Below, piece after piece: positions 25,230-38,100 of a stretch of 64,000 bases of DNA. The notes beneath the pieces are model-generated. The model searched no databases. It saw only the letters and a list, made by a program, of their open reading frames with translations, and was not told where the DNA came from. Numbering within the stretch: position 1 is the first letter of the stretch; every line of letters starts with the position of its first letter. The stretch is taken from assembly GCA_920105625.2 (NCBI GenBank), contig CAKKTE020000276.1:248001-312000 (forward strand). Direction: 5' to 3'. Position numbers and translations under genes: made by a program. This DNA comes from Clusia tigrina. Lineage: Eukaryota; Arthropoda; Insecta; Diptera; Clusiidae.

Positions 25230-26650
25230 CGCTCAAAGCTATGCTACCCTTGAGTCCCAAATCAAACACTGATAAAACTTCAAATGGCCCTAACTTCTTG
25301 ACGGTACGTCCTACACCTATCAAAGTTTGCAACATACAAATGCTTGAAACTTTTTACTGGAGCGTCATAAAACCTTGAAATTTTGTAAGAATAAAGTACT
25401 CGAGCCTCTTGTCAATTTAAGCTATCGCTCAAAGCTATGCTACCCTTGAATCCCAAATCAATCACTGATAAAACTTCAAATGGCCCTAACTTCTATACTG
25501 TACGTCTTACACCTATCAAAGTTTGCAACATACAAATCCTTGTAACTTTTTAATGGAGCGTCATAAAACCTTGAAATTTTGTAACAATAAAGTACTCGAG
25601 CCTCTTGTCAATTTAAGCTATCGCTCAAAGCTATGCTACCCTTGAGTCCCAAATCAAACATTGATAAAACTTCAAATGGCCCTAACTTATATATGGTACG
25701 TCCTACACCTATCAAAGTTTGCAACATACAAATGCTTGTAACTTTTTACTGGAGCCTCATAAAACCTTGAAATTTTGTAACAATAAAGTACTCGAGCCTC
25801 TTGTCAATTTAAGCTATCGCTCAAAGCTATGCTACCCTTGAGTCCCAAATAAAACACTGATAAAACTTCAAATGGCCCTAACTTCTATACGGTACGTCCT
25901 ACACCTATCAAAGTTTGCAACATACAAATGCTTGCAACTTTTTACTGGAGCGTCAAAAAACCTTGAAATTGTGTAACAATAAAGTACTCGAGACTCTTAT
26001 CAATTTAAGCTATCGCTCAAAGCTATTCTACCCTTGAGTCCCAAATCAAACACTGATAAATCTTCAAATGGCCTTAACTTGTATACGGTACTTCCTACAC
26101 CTATCAAAGTTTGCAACATACAAATGCTTGTAACTTTTTACTGGAGCGTCATAAAACCTTGAAATTTTGTAACAATAAAGTACTCGAGCCTCTTGTCAAT
26201 TTAAGCTATCGCTCAAAGCTATGCTACTCTTGAGTCCCACATCAAACACCGGTAAAACTTCAAATGGCCCTAACTTCTATATGGTACGTCCTACACCTAT
26301 CAAAGTTTGCAACATACAAATGCTTGTAACTTTTTACTGGAGCCTCATAAAACCTTGAAATTTTGTAACAATAAAGTACTCGAGCCTCTTGTCAATTTAA
26401 GTTATCGCTCAAAGCTATGCTACCCTTGAGTCCCAAATCAAACACTGATAAAACTTCAAATAGCCCTAACTTCTATACGGTACGTCCTACACCTATCAAA
26501 GTTTGCAACATACAATTGCTTGTAACTTTTTACTGGAGCGTCATAAAACCTTGAATTTTTGTAACAATAAAGTACTCGAGCCTCTTGTCAATTTAAGCTA
26601 TCGCTCAAAACTATGCTACCCTTGAGTCCCAAATAAAACACTGATAAAAC
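24794..26650 (+). repeat. HOR D, copy 1 (1857 bp)
   Basis: The length equals 8 x 196 + 184 + 105. Shared markers at +1857: GGTACCTACTAC (24,821), GAGTCAAACATC (24,953), CTTCTTGACGG, GTAAGAATAAAG and TTATATATGGTAC. It contains module 11. Confidence 0.92.
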
Positions 26651-27086
26651 TTCAAATGGCCCTAACTTCTATACGGTACCTACTACACCTATCAAAGTTT
26701 GCAACATACAAATGCTTGTAACTTTTTACTGGAGCGTCATAAAACCTTGAAATTTTGTAACAAGCCTTTTGTCAATTTAAGCTATCGCTCAAAGCTATGC
26801 TACCCTTGAGTCAAACATCAAACACTGATAAATCTTCAAATGGCCCTAACTTCTATACGGTACGTACTACATCTATCAAAGTTTGCAGCATACAAATGCC
26901 TATAACTTTTTACTGGAGCGTCATAAAACCTTGAAATTTTGTAACAATAAAGTACTCGAGCCTCATACGTCATACACTTATCAAAGTTTGGAACATACAA
27001 ATGCTTGTAACTTTTTGCTGGAGCGTCATAAAACCTTGAAATTTTGTAACAATAAAGTACTCGAGCCTCTTGTCAATTTAAGCTAT
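26602..27086 (+). repeat. 184/105 module 12
   Basis: Marks are at 26,760 and 26,960. Second copy of module 11 at +1857. Confidence 0.9.
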
Positions 27087-28507
27087 CGCTCAAAGCTATG
27101 CTACCCTTGAGTCCCAAATCAAACACTGATAAAACTTCAAATGGCCCTAACTTCTTGACGGTACGTCCTACACCTATCAAAGTTTGCAACATACAAATGC
27201 TTGAAACTTTTTACTGGAGCGTCATAAAACCTTGAAATTTTGTAAGAATAAAGTACTCGAGCCTCTTGTCAATTTAAGCTATCGCTCAAAGCTATGCTAC
27301 CCTTGAATCCCAAATCAATCACTGATAAAACTTCAAATGGCCCTAACTTCTATACTGTACGTCTTACACCTATCAAAGTTTGCAACATACAAATCCTTGT
27401 AACTTTTTAATGGAGCGTCATAAAACCTTGAAATTTTGTAACAATAAAGTACTCGAGCCTCTTGTCAATTTAAGCTATCGCTCAAAGCTATGCTACCCTT
27501 GAGTCCCAAATCAAACATTGATAAAACTTCAAATGCCCCTAACTTATATATGGTACGTCCTACACCTATCAAAGTTTGCAACATACAAATGCTTGTAACT
27601 TTTTACTGGAGCCTCATAAAACCTTGAAATTTTGTAACAATAAAGTACTCGAGCCTCTTGTCAATTTAAGCTATCGCTCAAAGCTATGCTACCCTTGAGT
27701 CCCAAATAAAACACTGATAAAACTTCAAATGGCCCTAACTTCTATACGGTACGTCCTACACCTATCAAAGTTTGCAACATACAAATGCTTGCAACTTTTT
27801 ACTGGAGCGTCAAAAAACCTTGAAATTGTGTAACAATAAAGTACTCGAGACTCTTATCAATTTAAGCTATCGCTCAAAGCTATGCTACCCTTGAGTCCCA
27901 AATCAAACACTGATAAATCTTCAAATGGCCTTAACTTGTATACGGTACTTCCTACACCTATCAAAGTTTGCAACATACAAATGCTTGTAACTTTTTACTG
28001 GAGCGTCATAAAACCTTGAAATTTTGTAACAATAAAGTACTCGAGCCTCTTGTCAATTTAAGCTATCGCTCAAAGCTATGCTACTCTTGAGTCCCACATC
28101 AAACACCGGTAAAACTTCAAATGGCCCTAACTTCTATATGGTACGTCCTACACCTATCAAAGTTTGCAACATACAAATGCTTGTAACTTTTTACTGGAGC
28201 CTCATAAAACCTTGAAATTTTGTAACAATAAAGTACTCGAGCCTCTTGTCAATTTAAGTTATCGCTCAAAGCTATGCTACCCTTGAGTCCCAAATCAAAC
28301 ACTGATAAAACTTCAAATAGCCCTAACTTCTATACGGTACGTCCTACACCTATCAAAGTTTGCAACATACAATTGCTTGTAACTTTTTACTGGAGCGTCA
28401 TAAAACCTTGAATTTTTGTAACAATAAAGTACTCGAGCCTCTTGTCAATTTAAGCTATCGCTCAAAACTATGCTACCCTTGAGTCCCAAATAAAACACTG
28501 ATAAAAC
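26651..28507 (+). repeat. HOR D, copy 2 (1857 bp)
   Basis: It matches copy 1 at +1857, with marks at 26,760 and 26,960. Similarity runs on to about 28,535, where GGTACGTCC replaces GGTACCTAC. Differences are few, for example AAATGCCCC for AAATGGCCC in one monomer. Confidence 0.92.
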
Positions 28508-29046
28508 TTCAAATGGCCCTAACTTCTATACGGTACGTCCTACACCTATCAAAGTTTGCAACATACAAATGCTTTTAACTTTTTACTGGAGCGTCATAAA
28601 ACCTTGAAATTTTGTAACAATAAAGTACTCGAGCCTCTTGTCAATGTAAGCTATCGCTCAAAGCTATGCTACCCTTGAGTCCCAAATCAAACACTGATAA
28701 AACTTCAAATGGCCCTAACTTCTATACGGTACGTCCTACACCTATCAAAGTTTGCAACATACAAATGCTTGTAACTTTTTACTGGAGCGTCATAAAACCT
28801 TGAAATTTTGTAACAATAAAGTACTCGAGACTCTTGTCAATTTAAGCTATCGCTCAAAGCTATGCTGCCCTTGAATCCCAAATCAATCACTGATAAAACT
28901 TCAAATGGCCCTAACTTCTATACTGTACGTCTTACACCTATCAAAGTTTGCAACATACAAATGCTTGTAACTTTTTACTGGAGCGTCATAAAACCTTGAA
29001 ATTTTGTAACAATAAAGTACTCGATCCTCTTGTCAATTTAAGCTAT
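28508..29046 (+). repeat. Link monomers before the 6066 bp HOR
   Basis: About three full monomers (CTTTTAAC type, near-consensus, CTGCCCTTGAATCCC type). They resemble the end of HOR E (31,700-32,050) rather than HOR D. Confidence 0.8.
28655..28850 (+). repeat. Representative 196 bp monomer
   Basis: This copy differs from my consensus at one position (GAGACTC instead of GAGCCTC near its end). Internal structure: AAGCTAT occurs at the end of one monomer and again about 13 bp later at 7-13 of the next, a short direct repeat across the unit boundary. TGTAAC occurs twice, near 116 and 155. AGTACT and CTCGAG overlap at 166-176. The stretch from about 119 to 160 looks the least variable across copies, while 75-85, 109-117 and 162-180 hold most diagnostic substitutions and deletion ends. 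No vertebrate-type CENP-B box is visible. Confidence 0.9.
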
Positions 29047-32000
29047 CGCTCAAAGCTATGCTACCCTTGAATCCCAAATCAATCACTGATAAAACTTCAA
29101 ATGGCCCTAACTTCTATACTGTACGTCTTACACCTATCAAAGTTAGCAACATACAAATGCTTGTAACTTTTTACTGGAACTAAATCTTCAAATGGCCCTA
29201 ACTTCTATACGGTACGTACTACACCTATCAAAGTTTGCAACCTACAAATGCTTGTAACTTTTTACTGGAGCGTCATAAAACCTTGAAATTTTGTAACAAG
29301 CCTTTTGTCAATTTAAGCTATCGCTCAAAGCTATGCTACCCTTGAGTCCCACATCAAACACTGATAAATCTTCAAATGGCCCTAACTTCTATACGGTACG
29401 TACTACATCTATCAAAATTTGCAGCATACAAATGCCTATAACTTTTTACTGGAGCGTCATAAAACCTTGAAATTTTGTAACAATAAAGTACTCGAGCCTC
29501 ATACGTCATACACTTATCAAAGTTTGGAACATACAAATGCTTGTAACTTTTTGCTGGAGCGTCATAAAACCTTGAAATTTTGTAACAATAAAGTACTCGA
29601 GCCTCTTGTCAATTTAAGTTATCGCTCAAAGCTATGCTACCCTTGAGCCCCAAATCAAACACTGATAAAACTTCAAATGGCCCTAACTTCTATATGGTAC
29701 GTCCTACACCTCTCAAAGTTTGTAACATACAAATGTTTGTAACTTTTTACTGGAGCGTCATAAAACCTTGAAATTTTGTAACAATAAAGTACTCGAGCCT
29801 CTTGTAAATTTAAGCTATCGCTCAAAGCTATGCTACCCTTGAGTCCCAAATCAAACACTGATAAAACTTCAAATGGCCCTAACTTCTTGACGGTACGTCC
29901 TACACCTATCAAAGTTTGCAACATACAAATGCTTGAAACTTTTTACTGGAGCGTCATAAAACCTTGAAATTTTGTAACAATAAAGTACTCGAGCCTCTTG
30001 TCAATTTAAGCTATCGCTCAAAGCTATGCTACCCTTGAATCCCAAATCAATCACTGATAAAACTTCAAATGGCCCTAACTTCTATACTGTACGTCTTACA
30101 CCTATCAAAGTTTGCAACATACAAATCCTTGTAACTTTTTAATGGAGCGTCATAAAACCTTGAAATTTTGTAACAATAAAGTACTCGAGCCTCTTGTCAA
30201 TTTAAGCTATCGTTCAAAGCTATGCTACCCTTGAGTCCCAAATCAAACATTGATAAAACTTCAAATGCCCCTAACTTCTATATGGTACGTCCTACACCTA
30301 TCAAAGTTTGCAACATACAAATGTTTGTAACTTTTTACTGGAGCCTCATAAAACCTTGAAATTTTGTAACAATAAAGTACTCGAGCCTCTTGTCAATTTA
30401 AGCTATCGCTCAAAGGTATGCTACCCTTGAGTCCCAAATAAAACACTGATAAAACTTCAAATGGCCCTAACTTCTATACGGTACGTCCTACACCTATCAA
30501 AGTTTGCAACATACAAATGCTTGCAACTTTTTACTGGAGCGTCATAAAACCTTGAAATTTTGTAACAATAAAGTACTCGAGACTCTTATCAATTTAAGCT
30601 ATCGCTCAAAGCTATGCTACCCTTGAGTCCCAAATAAAACACTGATAAAACTTCAAATGGCCCTAACTTCTATACGGTACGTCCTACACTTATCAAAGTT
30701 TGCAACATACAAATGCTTGCAACTTTTTACTGGAGCGTCATAAAACCTTGAAATTTTGTAACAATAAAGTACTCGAGACTCTTATCAATTTAAGCTATCG
30801 CTCAAAGCTATGCTACCCTTGAGTCCCAAATCAAACACTGATAAATCTTCAAATGGCCTTAACTTGTATACGGTACTTCCTACACCTATCAAAGTTTGCA
30901 ACATACAAATGCTTGTAACTTTTTACTGGAGCGTCATAAAACCTTGAAATTTTGTAACAATAAAGTACTCGAGCCTCTTGTCAATTTAAGCTATCGCTCA
31001 AAGCTATGCTACTCTTGAGTCCCACATCAAACACCGGTAAAACTTCAAATGCCCCTAACTTCTATATGGTACGTTCTAGACCTATCAAAGTTTGCAACAT
31101 ACAAATGCTTGTAACTTTTTACTGGAGCCTCATAAAACCTTGAAATTTTGTAACAATAAAGTACTCGAGCCTCTTGTCAATTTAAGTTATCGCTCAAAGC
31201 TATGCTACTCTTGAGTCCCACATCAAACACCGGTAAAACTTCAAATGGCCCTAACTTCTATATGGTACGTCCTACACCTATCAAAGTTTGCAACATACAA
31301 ATGCTTGTAACTTTTTACTGGAGCCTCATAAAACCTTGAAATTTTGTAACAATAAAGTACTCGAGCCTCTTGTCAATTTAAGTTATCGCTCAAAGCTATG
31401 CTACCCTTGAGTCCCAAATCAAACACTGATAAAACTTCAAATAGCCCTAACTTCTATACGGTACGTCCTACACCTATCAAAGTTTGCAACATACAATTGC
31501 TTGTAACTTTTTACTGGAGCGTCATAAAACCTTGAATTTTTGTAACAATAAAGTACTCGAGCCTCTTGTCAATTTAAGCTATCGCTCAAAACTATGCTAC
31601 CCTTGAGTCCCAAATAAAACACTGATAAAACTTCAAATGGCCCTAACTTCTATACGGTACGTCCTACACCTATCAAAGTTTGCAACATACAAATGCTTTT
31701 AACTTTTTACTGGAGCGTCATAAAACCTTGAAATTTTGTAACAATAAAGTACTCGAGCCTCTTGTCAATGTAAGCTATCGCTCAAAGCTATGCTACCCTT
31801 GAGTCCCAAATCAAACACTGATAAAACTTCAAATGGCCCTAACTTCTATACGGTACGTCCTACACCTATCAAAGTTTGCAACATACAAATGCTTGTAACT
31901 TTTTACTGGAGCGTCATAAAACCTTGAAATTTTGTAACAATAAAGTACTCGAGTCTCTTGTCAATTTAAGCTATCGCTCAAAGCTATGCTGCCCTTGAAT

Positions 32001-35000
32001 CCCAAATCAATCACTGATAAAACTTCAAATGGCCCTAACTTCTATACTGTACGTCTTACACCTATCAAAGTTTGCAAACATACAAATGCTTGTAACTTTT
32101 TAATGGAGCGTCATAAAACCTTGAAATTTTGTAACAATAAAGTACTCGATCCTCTTGTCAATTTAAGCTATCGCTCAAAGCTATGCTACCCTTGTGTCGC
32201 AAATCAAACACTGATAAAACTTCAAATGGCCGTAACTTCTATACTGTACGTCTTACACCTATCAAAGTTTGCAACATACAAATGCTTGTAACTTTTTAAT
32301 GGAGCGTCATAAAACCTTGAAATTTTGTAACAATAAAGTATTCGATCCTCTTGTCAATTTAAGCTATCGTTCAAAGCTATGCTACCCTTGAGTCCCAAAT
32401 CAAACACTGACAAAACTTCAAATGGCCCTAACTTCTAAACGGTACGTCCTACACCTATCAAAGTTTGCAACATACAAATGCTTGTAACTTTTTACTGGAG
32501 CGTCATAAAACCTTAAAATTTTGTAACAATAAAGTACTCGAGCCTCTTATCAATTTAAGCTATCGCTCAAAGCTATGCTACCCTTGAGTCCCAAATCAAA
32601 CACTGATAAATCTTCAAATGGCCTTAGCTTGTATACGGTACTTCCTACACCTATCAAAGTTTGCAACATACAAATGCTTGTAACTTTTTACTGGAGCGTC
32701 ATAAAACCTTGAAATTTTGTAACAATAAAGTACTCGAGACTCTTATCAATTTAAGCTATCGCTCAAAGCTATGCTACCCTTGAGTCCCAAATCAAACACT
32801 GATAAATCTTCAAATGGCCTTAGCTTGTATACGGTACTTCCTACACCTATCAAAGTTTGCAACATACAAATGCTTGTAACTTTTTACTGGAGCGTCATAA
32901 AACCTTGAAATTTTGTAACAATAAAGTACTCGAGCCTCTTGTCAATTTAAGCTATCGCTCAAAGCTATGCTACTCTTGAGTCCCACATCAAACACCGGTA
33001 AAACTTCAAATGGCCCTAACTTCTATACGGTACGTCCTACACCTATCAAAGTTTGCAACATACAAACTGCTGTAACTTTTTACTGGAGCGACATAAACCC
33101 TTGAAATTTTGTAACAATAAAGTACTCGAGCCTCTTGTCAATTTAAGATATCGCTCAAAGCTATGCTACCCTTGAGTCCCAAATCAAACACTGATAAAAC
33201 TTCAAATAGCCCTAACTTCTATACGGTACGTCCTACACCTATCAAAGTTTGCAACATACAATTGCTTGTAACTTTTTACTGGAGCGTCATAAAACCTTGA
33301 ATTTTTGTAACAATAAAGTACTCGAGCCTCTTTTCAATTTAAGCTATCGCTCAAAACTATGCTACCCTTGATGCCCAAATAAAACACTGATAAAGCTTCA
33401 AATGGCCCTAACTTCTATACGGTACGTCCTACACCTATTAAAAGTTTGCAACATACAAATGCTTTTAACTTTTTACTGTAGCGTCATAAAACCTTGAAAT
33501 TTTGTAACAATAAAGTACTCGAGCCTCTTGTCAATGTAAGCTCTCGCTCAAAGCTATGCTACCCTTGAGTCCCAAATCAAACACTGATAAAACTTCAAAT
33601 GGCCCTAACTTCTATACGGTACGTCCTACACCTATCAAAGTTTGCAACATACAAATGCTTGTAACTTTTTACTGGAGCGTCATAAAACCTTGAAATTTTG
33701 TAACAATAAAGTACTCGAGCCTCTTGTCAATTTAAGCTATCGCTCAAAGCTATGGTACCCTTGTGTCCCAAATCAAACACTGATAAAACTTCAAATGGCC
33801 CTAACTTCTATACTGTACGTCTTACACCTATCAAAGTTTGCAACATACAAATGCTTGTAACTTTTTAATGGAGCGTCATAAAACCTTGAAATTTTGTAAC
33901 AATAAAGTATTCGATCCTCTTGTCAATTTAAGCTATCGTTCAAAGCTATGCTACCCTTGAGTCCCAAATCAAACACTGATAAAACTTCAAATGGCCCTAA
34001 CTTCTAAACGGTACGTCCTACACCTATCAAAGTTTGCAACATACAAATGCTTGTAACTTTTTACTGGAGCGTCATAAAACCTTAAAATTTTGTAACAATA
34101 AAGTACTCGAGCCTCTTATCAATTTAAGCTATCGCTCAAAGCTATGCTACCCTTGAGTCCCAAATCAAACACTGATAAAACTTCAAATCGCCCTAACTTC
34201 TATATGGTACGTCCTACACCTATCAAAGTTTGCAACATACAAATGCTTGTAACTTTTTACTGGAGCCTTATAAAACCTTGAAATTTTGTAACAATAAAGT
34301 ACTCGAGCCTCTTGTCTATTTAAGCTATCGCTGAAAGCTATGTTACCCTTGAGTCCCAAATAAAACACTGATAAAACTTCAAATGGCCCTAACTTCTATA
34401 CGGTACGTCCTACACCTATCAAAGTTTGCAACATACAAATGCTTGTAACTTTTTACTGGAGCGTCATAAAACCTTGAAATTTTGTAACAATAAAGTACTC
34501 GAGACTCTTGTCAATTTAAGCTATCGCTCAAAGCTATGCTGCCCTTGAATCCCAAATCAATCACTGATAAAACTTCAAATGGCCCTAACTTCTATACTGT
34601 ACGTCTTACACCTATCAAAGTTTGCAACATACAAATGCTTGTAACTTTTTAATGGAGCGTCATAAAACCTTGAAATTTTGTAACAATAAAGTACTCGATC
34701 CTCTTGTCAATTTAAGCTATCGCTCAAAGCTATGCTACCCTTGTGTCCCAAATCAAACACTGATAAAACTGCAAATGGCCGTAACTTCTATACTGTACGT
34801 CTTACACCTATCAAAGTTTGCAACATACAAATGCTTGTAACTTTTTAATGGAGCGTCATAAAACCTTGAAATTTTGTAACAATAAAGTATTCGATCCTCT
34901 TGTCAATTTAAGCTATCGCTCAAAGCTATGCTACCCTTGAATCCCAAATCAATCACTGATAAAACTTCAAATGGCCCTAACTTCTATACTGTACGTCCTA

Positions 35001-35112
35001 CACCTATCAAAGTTTGCAACATACAATTGCTTGTAACTTTTTACTGGAGCGTCATAAAACCTTGAAATTTTGTAACAATAAAGTACTCGATCCTCTTGTC
35101 AATTTAAGCTAT
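29047..35112 (+). repeat. HOR E, copy 1 (6066 bp, about 32 units)
   Basis: The length equals 29 x 196 + 184 + 105 + 91 + 2. The two extra bases are visible: GCAAACATAC at about 32,077 and CTATTAAAAGTTTG at about 33,438. Paired landmarks at +6066 include the chimeric junction (29,175/35,241), the module marks (29,296/35,362) and CTGCCCTTGAATCCC (31,988/38,054). Near-identity starts softly at about 29,000. Confidence 0.93.
29177..29622 (+). repeat. 184/105 module 13 behind chimeric junction
   Basis: Marks are at 29,296 and 29,496, preceded by the 91 bp chimeric unit (junction 29,175). Confidence 0.9.
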
Positions 35113-38100
35113 CGCTCAAAGCTATGCTACCCTTGAATCCCAAATCAATCACTGATAAAACTTCAAATGGCCCTAACTTCTATACTGTACGTCTTACACC
35201 TATCAAAGTTAGCAACATACAAATGCTTGTAACTTTTTACTGGAACTAAATCTTCAAATGGCCCTAACTTCTATACGGTACGTACTACACCTATCAAAGT
35301 TTGCAACCTACAAATGCTTGTAACTTTTTACTGGAGCGTCATAAAACCTTGAAATTTTGTAACAAGCCTTTTGTCAATTTAAGCTATCGCTCAAAGCTAT
35401 GCTACCCTTGAGTCCCACATCAAACACTGATAAATCTTCAAATGGCCCTAACTTCTATACGGTACGTACTACATCTATCAAAATTTGCAGCATACAAATG
35501 CCTATAACTTTTTACTGGAGCGTCATAAAACCTTGAAATTTTGTAACAATAAAGTACTCGAGCCTCATACGTCATACACTTATCAAAGTTTGGAACATAC
35601 AAATGCTTGTAACTTTTTGCTGGAGCGTCATAAAACCTTGAAATTTTGTAACAATAAAGTACTCGAGCCTCTTGTCAATTTAAGTTATCGCTCAAAGCTA
35701 TGCTACCCTTGAGCCCCAAATCAAACACTGATAAAACTTCAAATGGCCCTAACTTCTATATGGTACGTCCTACACCTCTCAAAGTTTGTAACATACAAAT
35801 GTTTGTAACTTTTTACTGGAGCGTCATAAAACCTTGAAATTTTGTAACAATAAAGTACTCGAGCCTCTTGTAAATTTAAGCTATCGCTCAAAGCTATGCT
35901 ACCCTTGAGTCCCAAATCAAACACTGATAAAACTTCAAATGGCCCTAACTTCTTGACGGTACGTCCTACACCTATCAAAGTTTGCAACATACAAATGCTT
36001 GTAACTTTTTACTGGAGCGTCATAAAACCTTGAAATTTTGTAACAATAAAGTACTCGAGCCTCTTGTCAATTTAAGCTATCGCTCAAAGCTATGCTACCC
36101 TTGAATCCCAAATCAATCACTGATAAAACTTCAAATGGCCCTAACTTCTATACTGTACGTCTTACACCTATCAAAGTTTGCAACATACAAATCCTTGTAA
36201 CTTTTTAATGGAGCGTCATAAAACCTTGAAATTTTGTAACAATAAAGTACTCGAGCCTCTTGTCAATTTAAGCTATCGTTCAAAGCTATGCTACCCTTGA
36301 GTCCCAAATCAAACATTGATAAAACTTCAAATGCCCCTAACTTCTATATGGTACGTCCTACACCTATCAAAGTTTGCAACATACAAATGTTTGTAACTTT
36401 TTACTGGAGCCTCATAAAACCTTGAAATTTTGTAACAATAAAGTACTCGAGCCTCTTGTCAATTTAAGCTATCGCTCAAAGGTATGCTACCCTTGAGTCC
36501 CAAATAAAACACTGATAAAACTTCAAATGGCCCTAACTTCTATACGGTACGTCCTACACCTATCAAAGTTTGCAACATACAAATGCTTGCAACTTTTTAC
36601 TGGAGCGTCATAAAACCTTGAAATTTTGTAACAATAAAGTACTCGAGACTCTTATCAATTTAAGCTATCGCTCAAAGCTATGCTACCCTTGAGTCCCAAA
36701 TAAAACACTGATAAAACTTCAAATGGCCCTAACTTCTATACGGTACGTCCTACACTTATCAAAGTTTGCAACATACAAATGCTTGCAACTTTTTACTGGA
36801 GCGTCATAAAACCTTGAAATTTTGTAACAATAAAGTACTCGAGACTCTTATCAATTTAAGCTATCGCTCAAAGCTATGCTACCCTTGAGTCCCAAATCAA
36901 ACACTGATAAATCTTCAAATGGCCTTAACTTGTATACGGTACTTCCTACACCTATCAAAGTTTGCAACATACAAATGCTTGTAACTTTTTACTGGAGCGT
37001 CATAAAACCTTGAAATTTTGTAACAATAAAGTACTCGAGCCTCTTGTCAATTTAAGCTATCGCTCAAAGCTATGCTACTCTTGAGTCCCACATCAAACAC
37101 CGGTAAAACTTCAAATGCCCCTAACTTCTATATGGTACGTTCTAGACCTATCAAAGTTTGCAACATACAAATGCTTGTAACTTTTTACTGGAGCCTCATA
37201 AAACCTTGAAATTTTGTAACAATAAAGTACTCGAGCCTCTTGTCAATTTAAGCTATCGCTCAAAGCTATGCTACTCTTGAGTCCCACATCAAACACCGGT
37301 AAAACTTCAAATGGCCCTAACTTCTATATGGTACGTCCTACACCTATCAAAGTTTGCAACATACAAATGCTTGTAACTTTTTACTGGAGCCTCATAAAAC
37401 CTTGAAATTTTGTAACAATAAAGTACTCGAGCCTCTTGTCAATTTAAGTTATCGCTCAAAGCTATGCTACCCTTGAGTCCCAAATCAAACACTGATAAAA
37501 CTTCAAATAGCCCTAACTTCTATACGGTACGTCCTACACCTATCAAAGTTTGCAACATACAATTGCTTGTAACTTTTTACTGGAGCGTCATAAAACCTTG
37601 AATTTTTGTAACAATAAAGTACTCGAGCCTCTTGTCAATTTAAGCTATCGCTCAAAACTATGCTACCCTTGAGTCCCAAATAAAACACTGATAAAACTTC
37701 AAATGGCCCTAACTTCTATACGGTACGTCCTACACCTATCAAAGTTTGCAACATACAAATGCTTGTAACTTTTTACTGGAGCGTCATAAAACCTTGAAAT
37801 TTTGTAACAATAAAGTACTCGAGCCTCTTGTCAATGTAAGCTATCGCTCAAAGCTATGCTACCCTTGAGTCCCAAATCAAACACTGATAAAACTTCAAAT
37901 GGCCCTAACTTCTATACGGTACGTCCTACACCTATCAAAGTTTGCAACATACAAATGCTTGTAACTTTTTACTGGAGCGTCATAAAACCTTGAAATTTTG
38001 TAACAATAAAGTACTCGAGTCTCTTGTCAATTTAAGCTATCGCTCAAAGCTATGCTGCCCTTGAATCCCAAATCAATCACTGATAAAACTTCAAATGGCC

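Noticed and set aside
28655..28850. Hairpin or terminator structures in the monomer
   Set aside because: Dyads such as CAAAGTTTG and AAATTT have stems of about 4 bp or less and are expected by chance in AT-rich DNA.
393..35688. 184/105 module as a transposable element
   Set aside because: It has no terminal inverted repeats, target-site duplications or coding capacity. It is made only of satellite sequence with two internal deletions, so duplication or conversion explains it.
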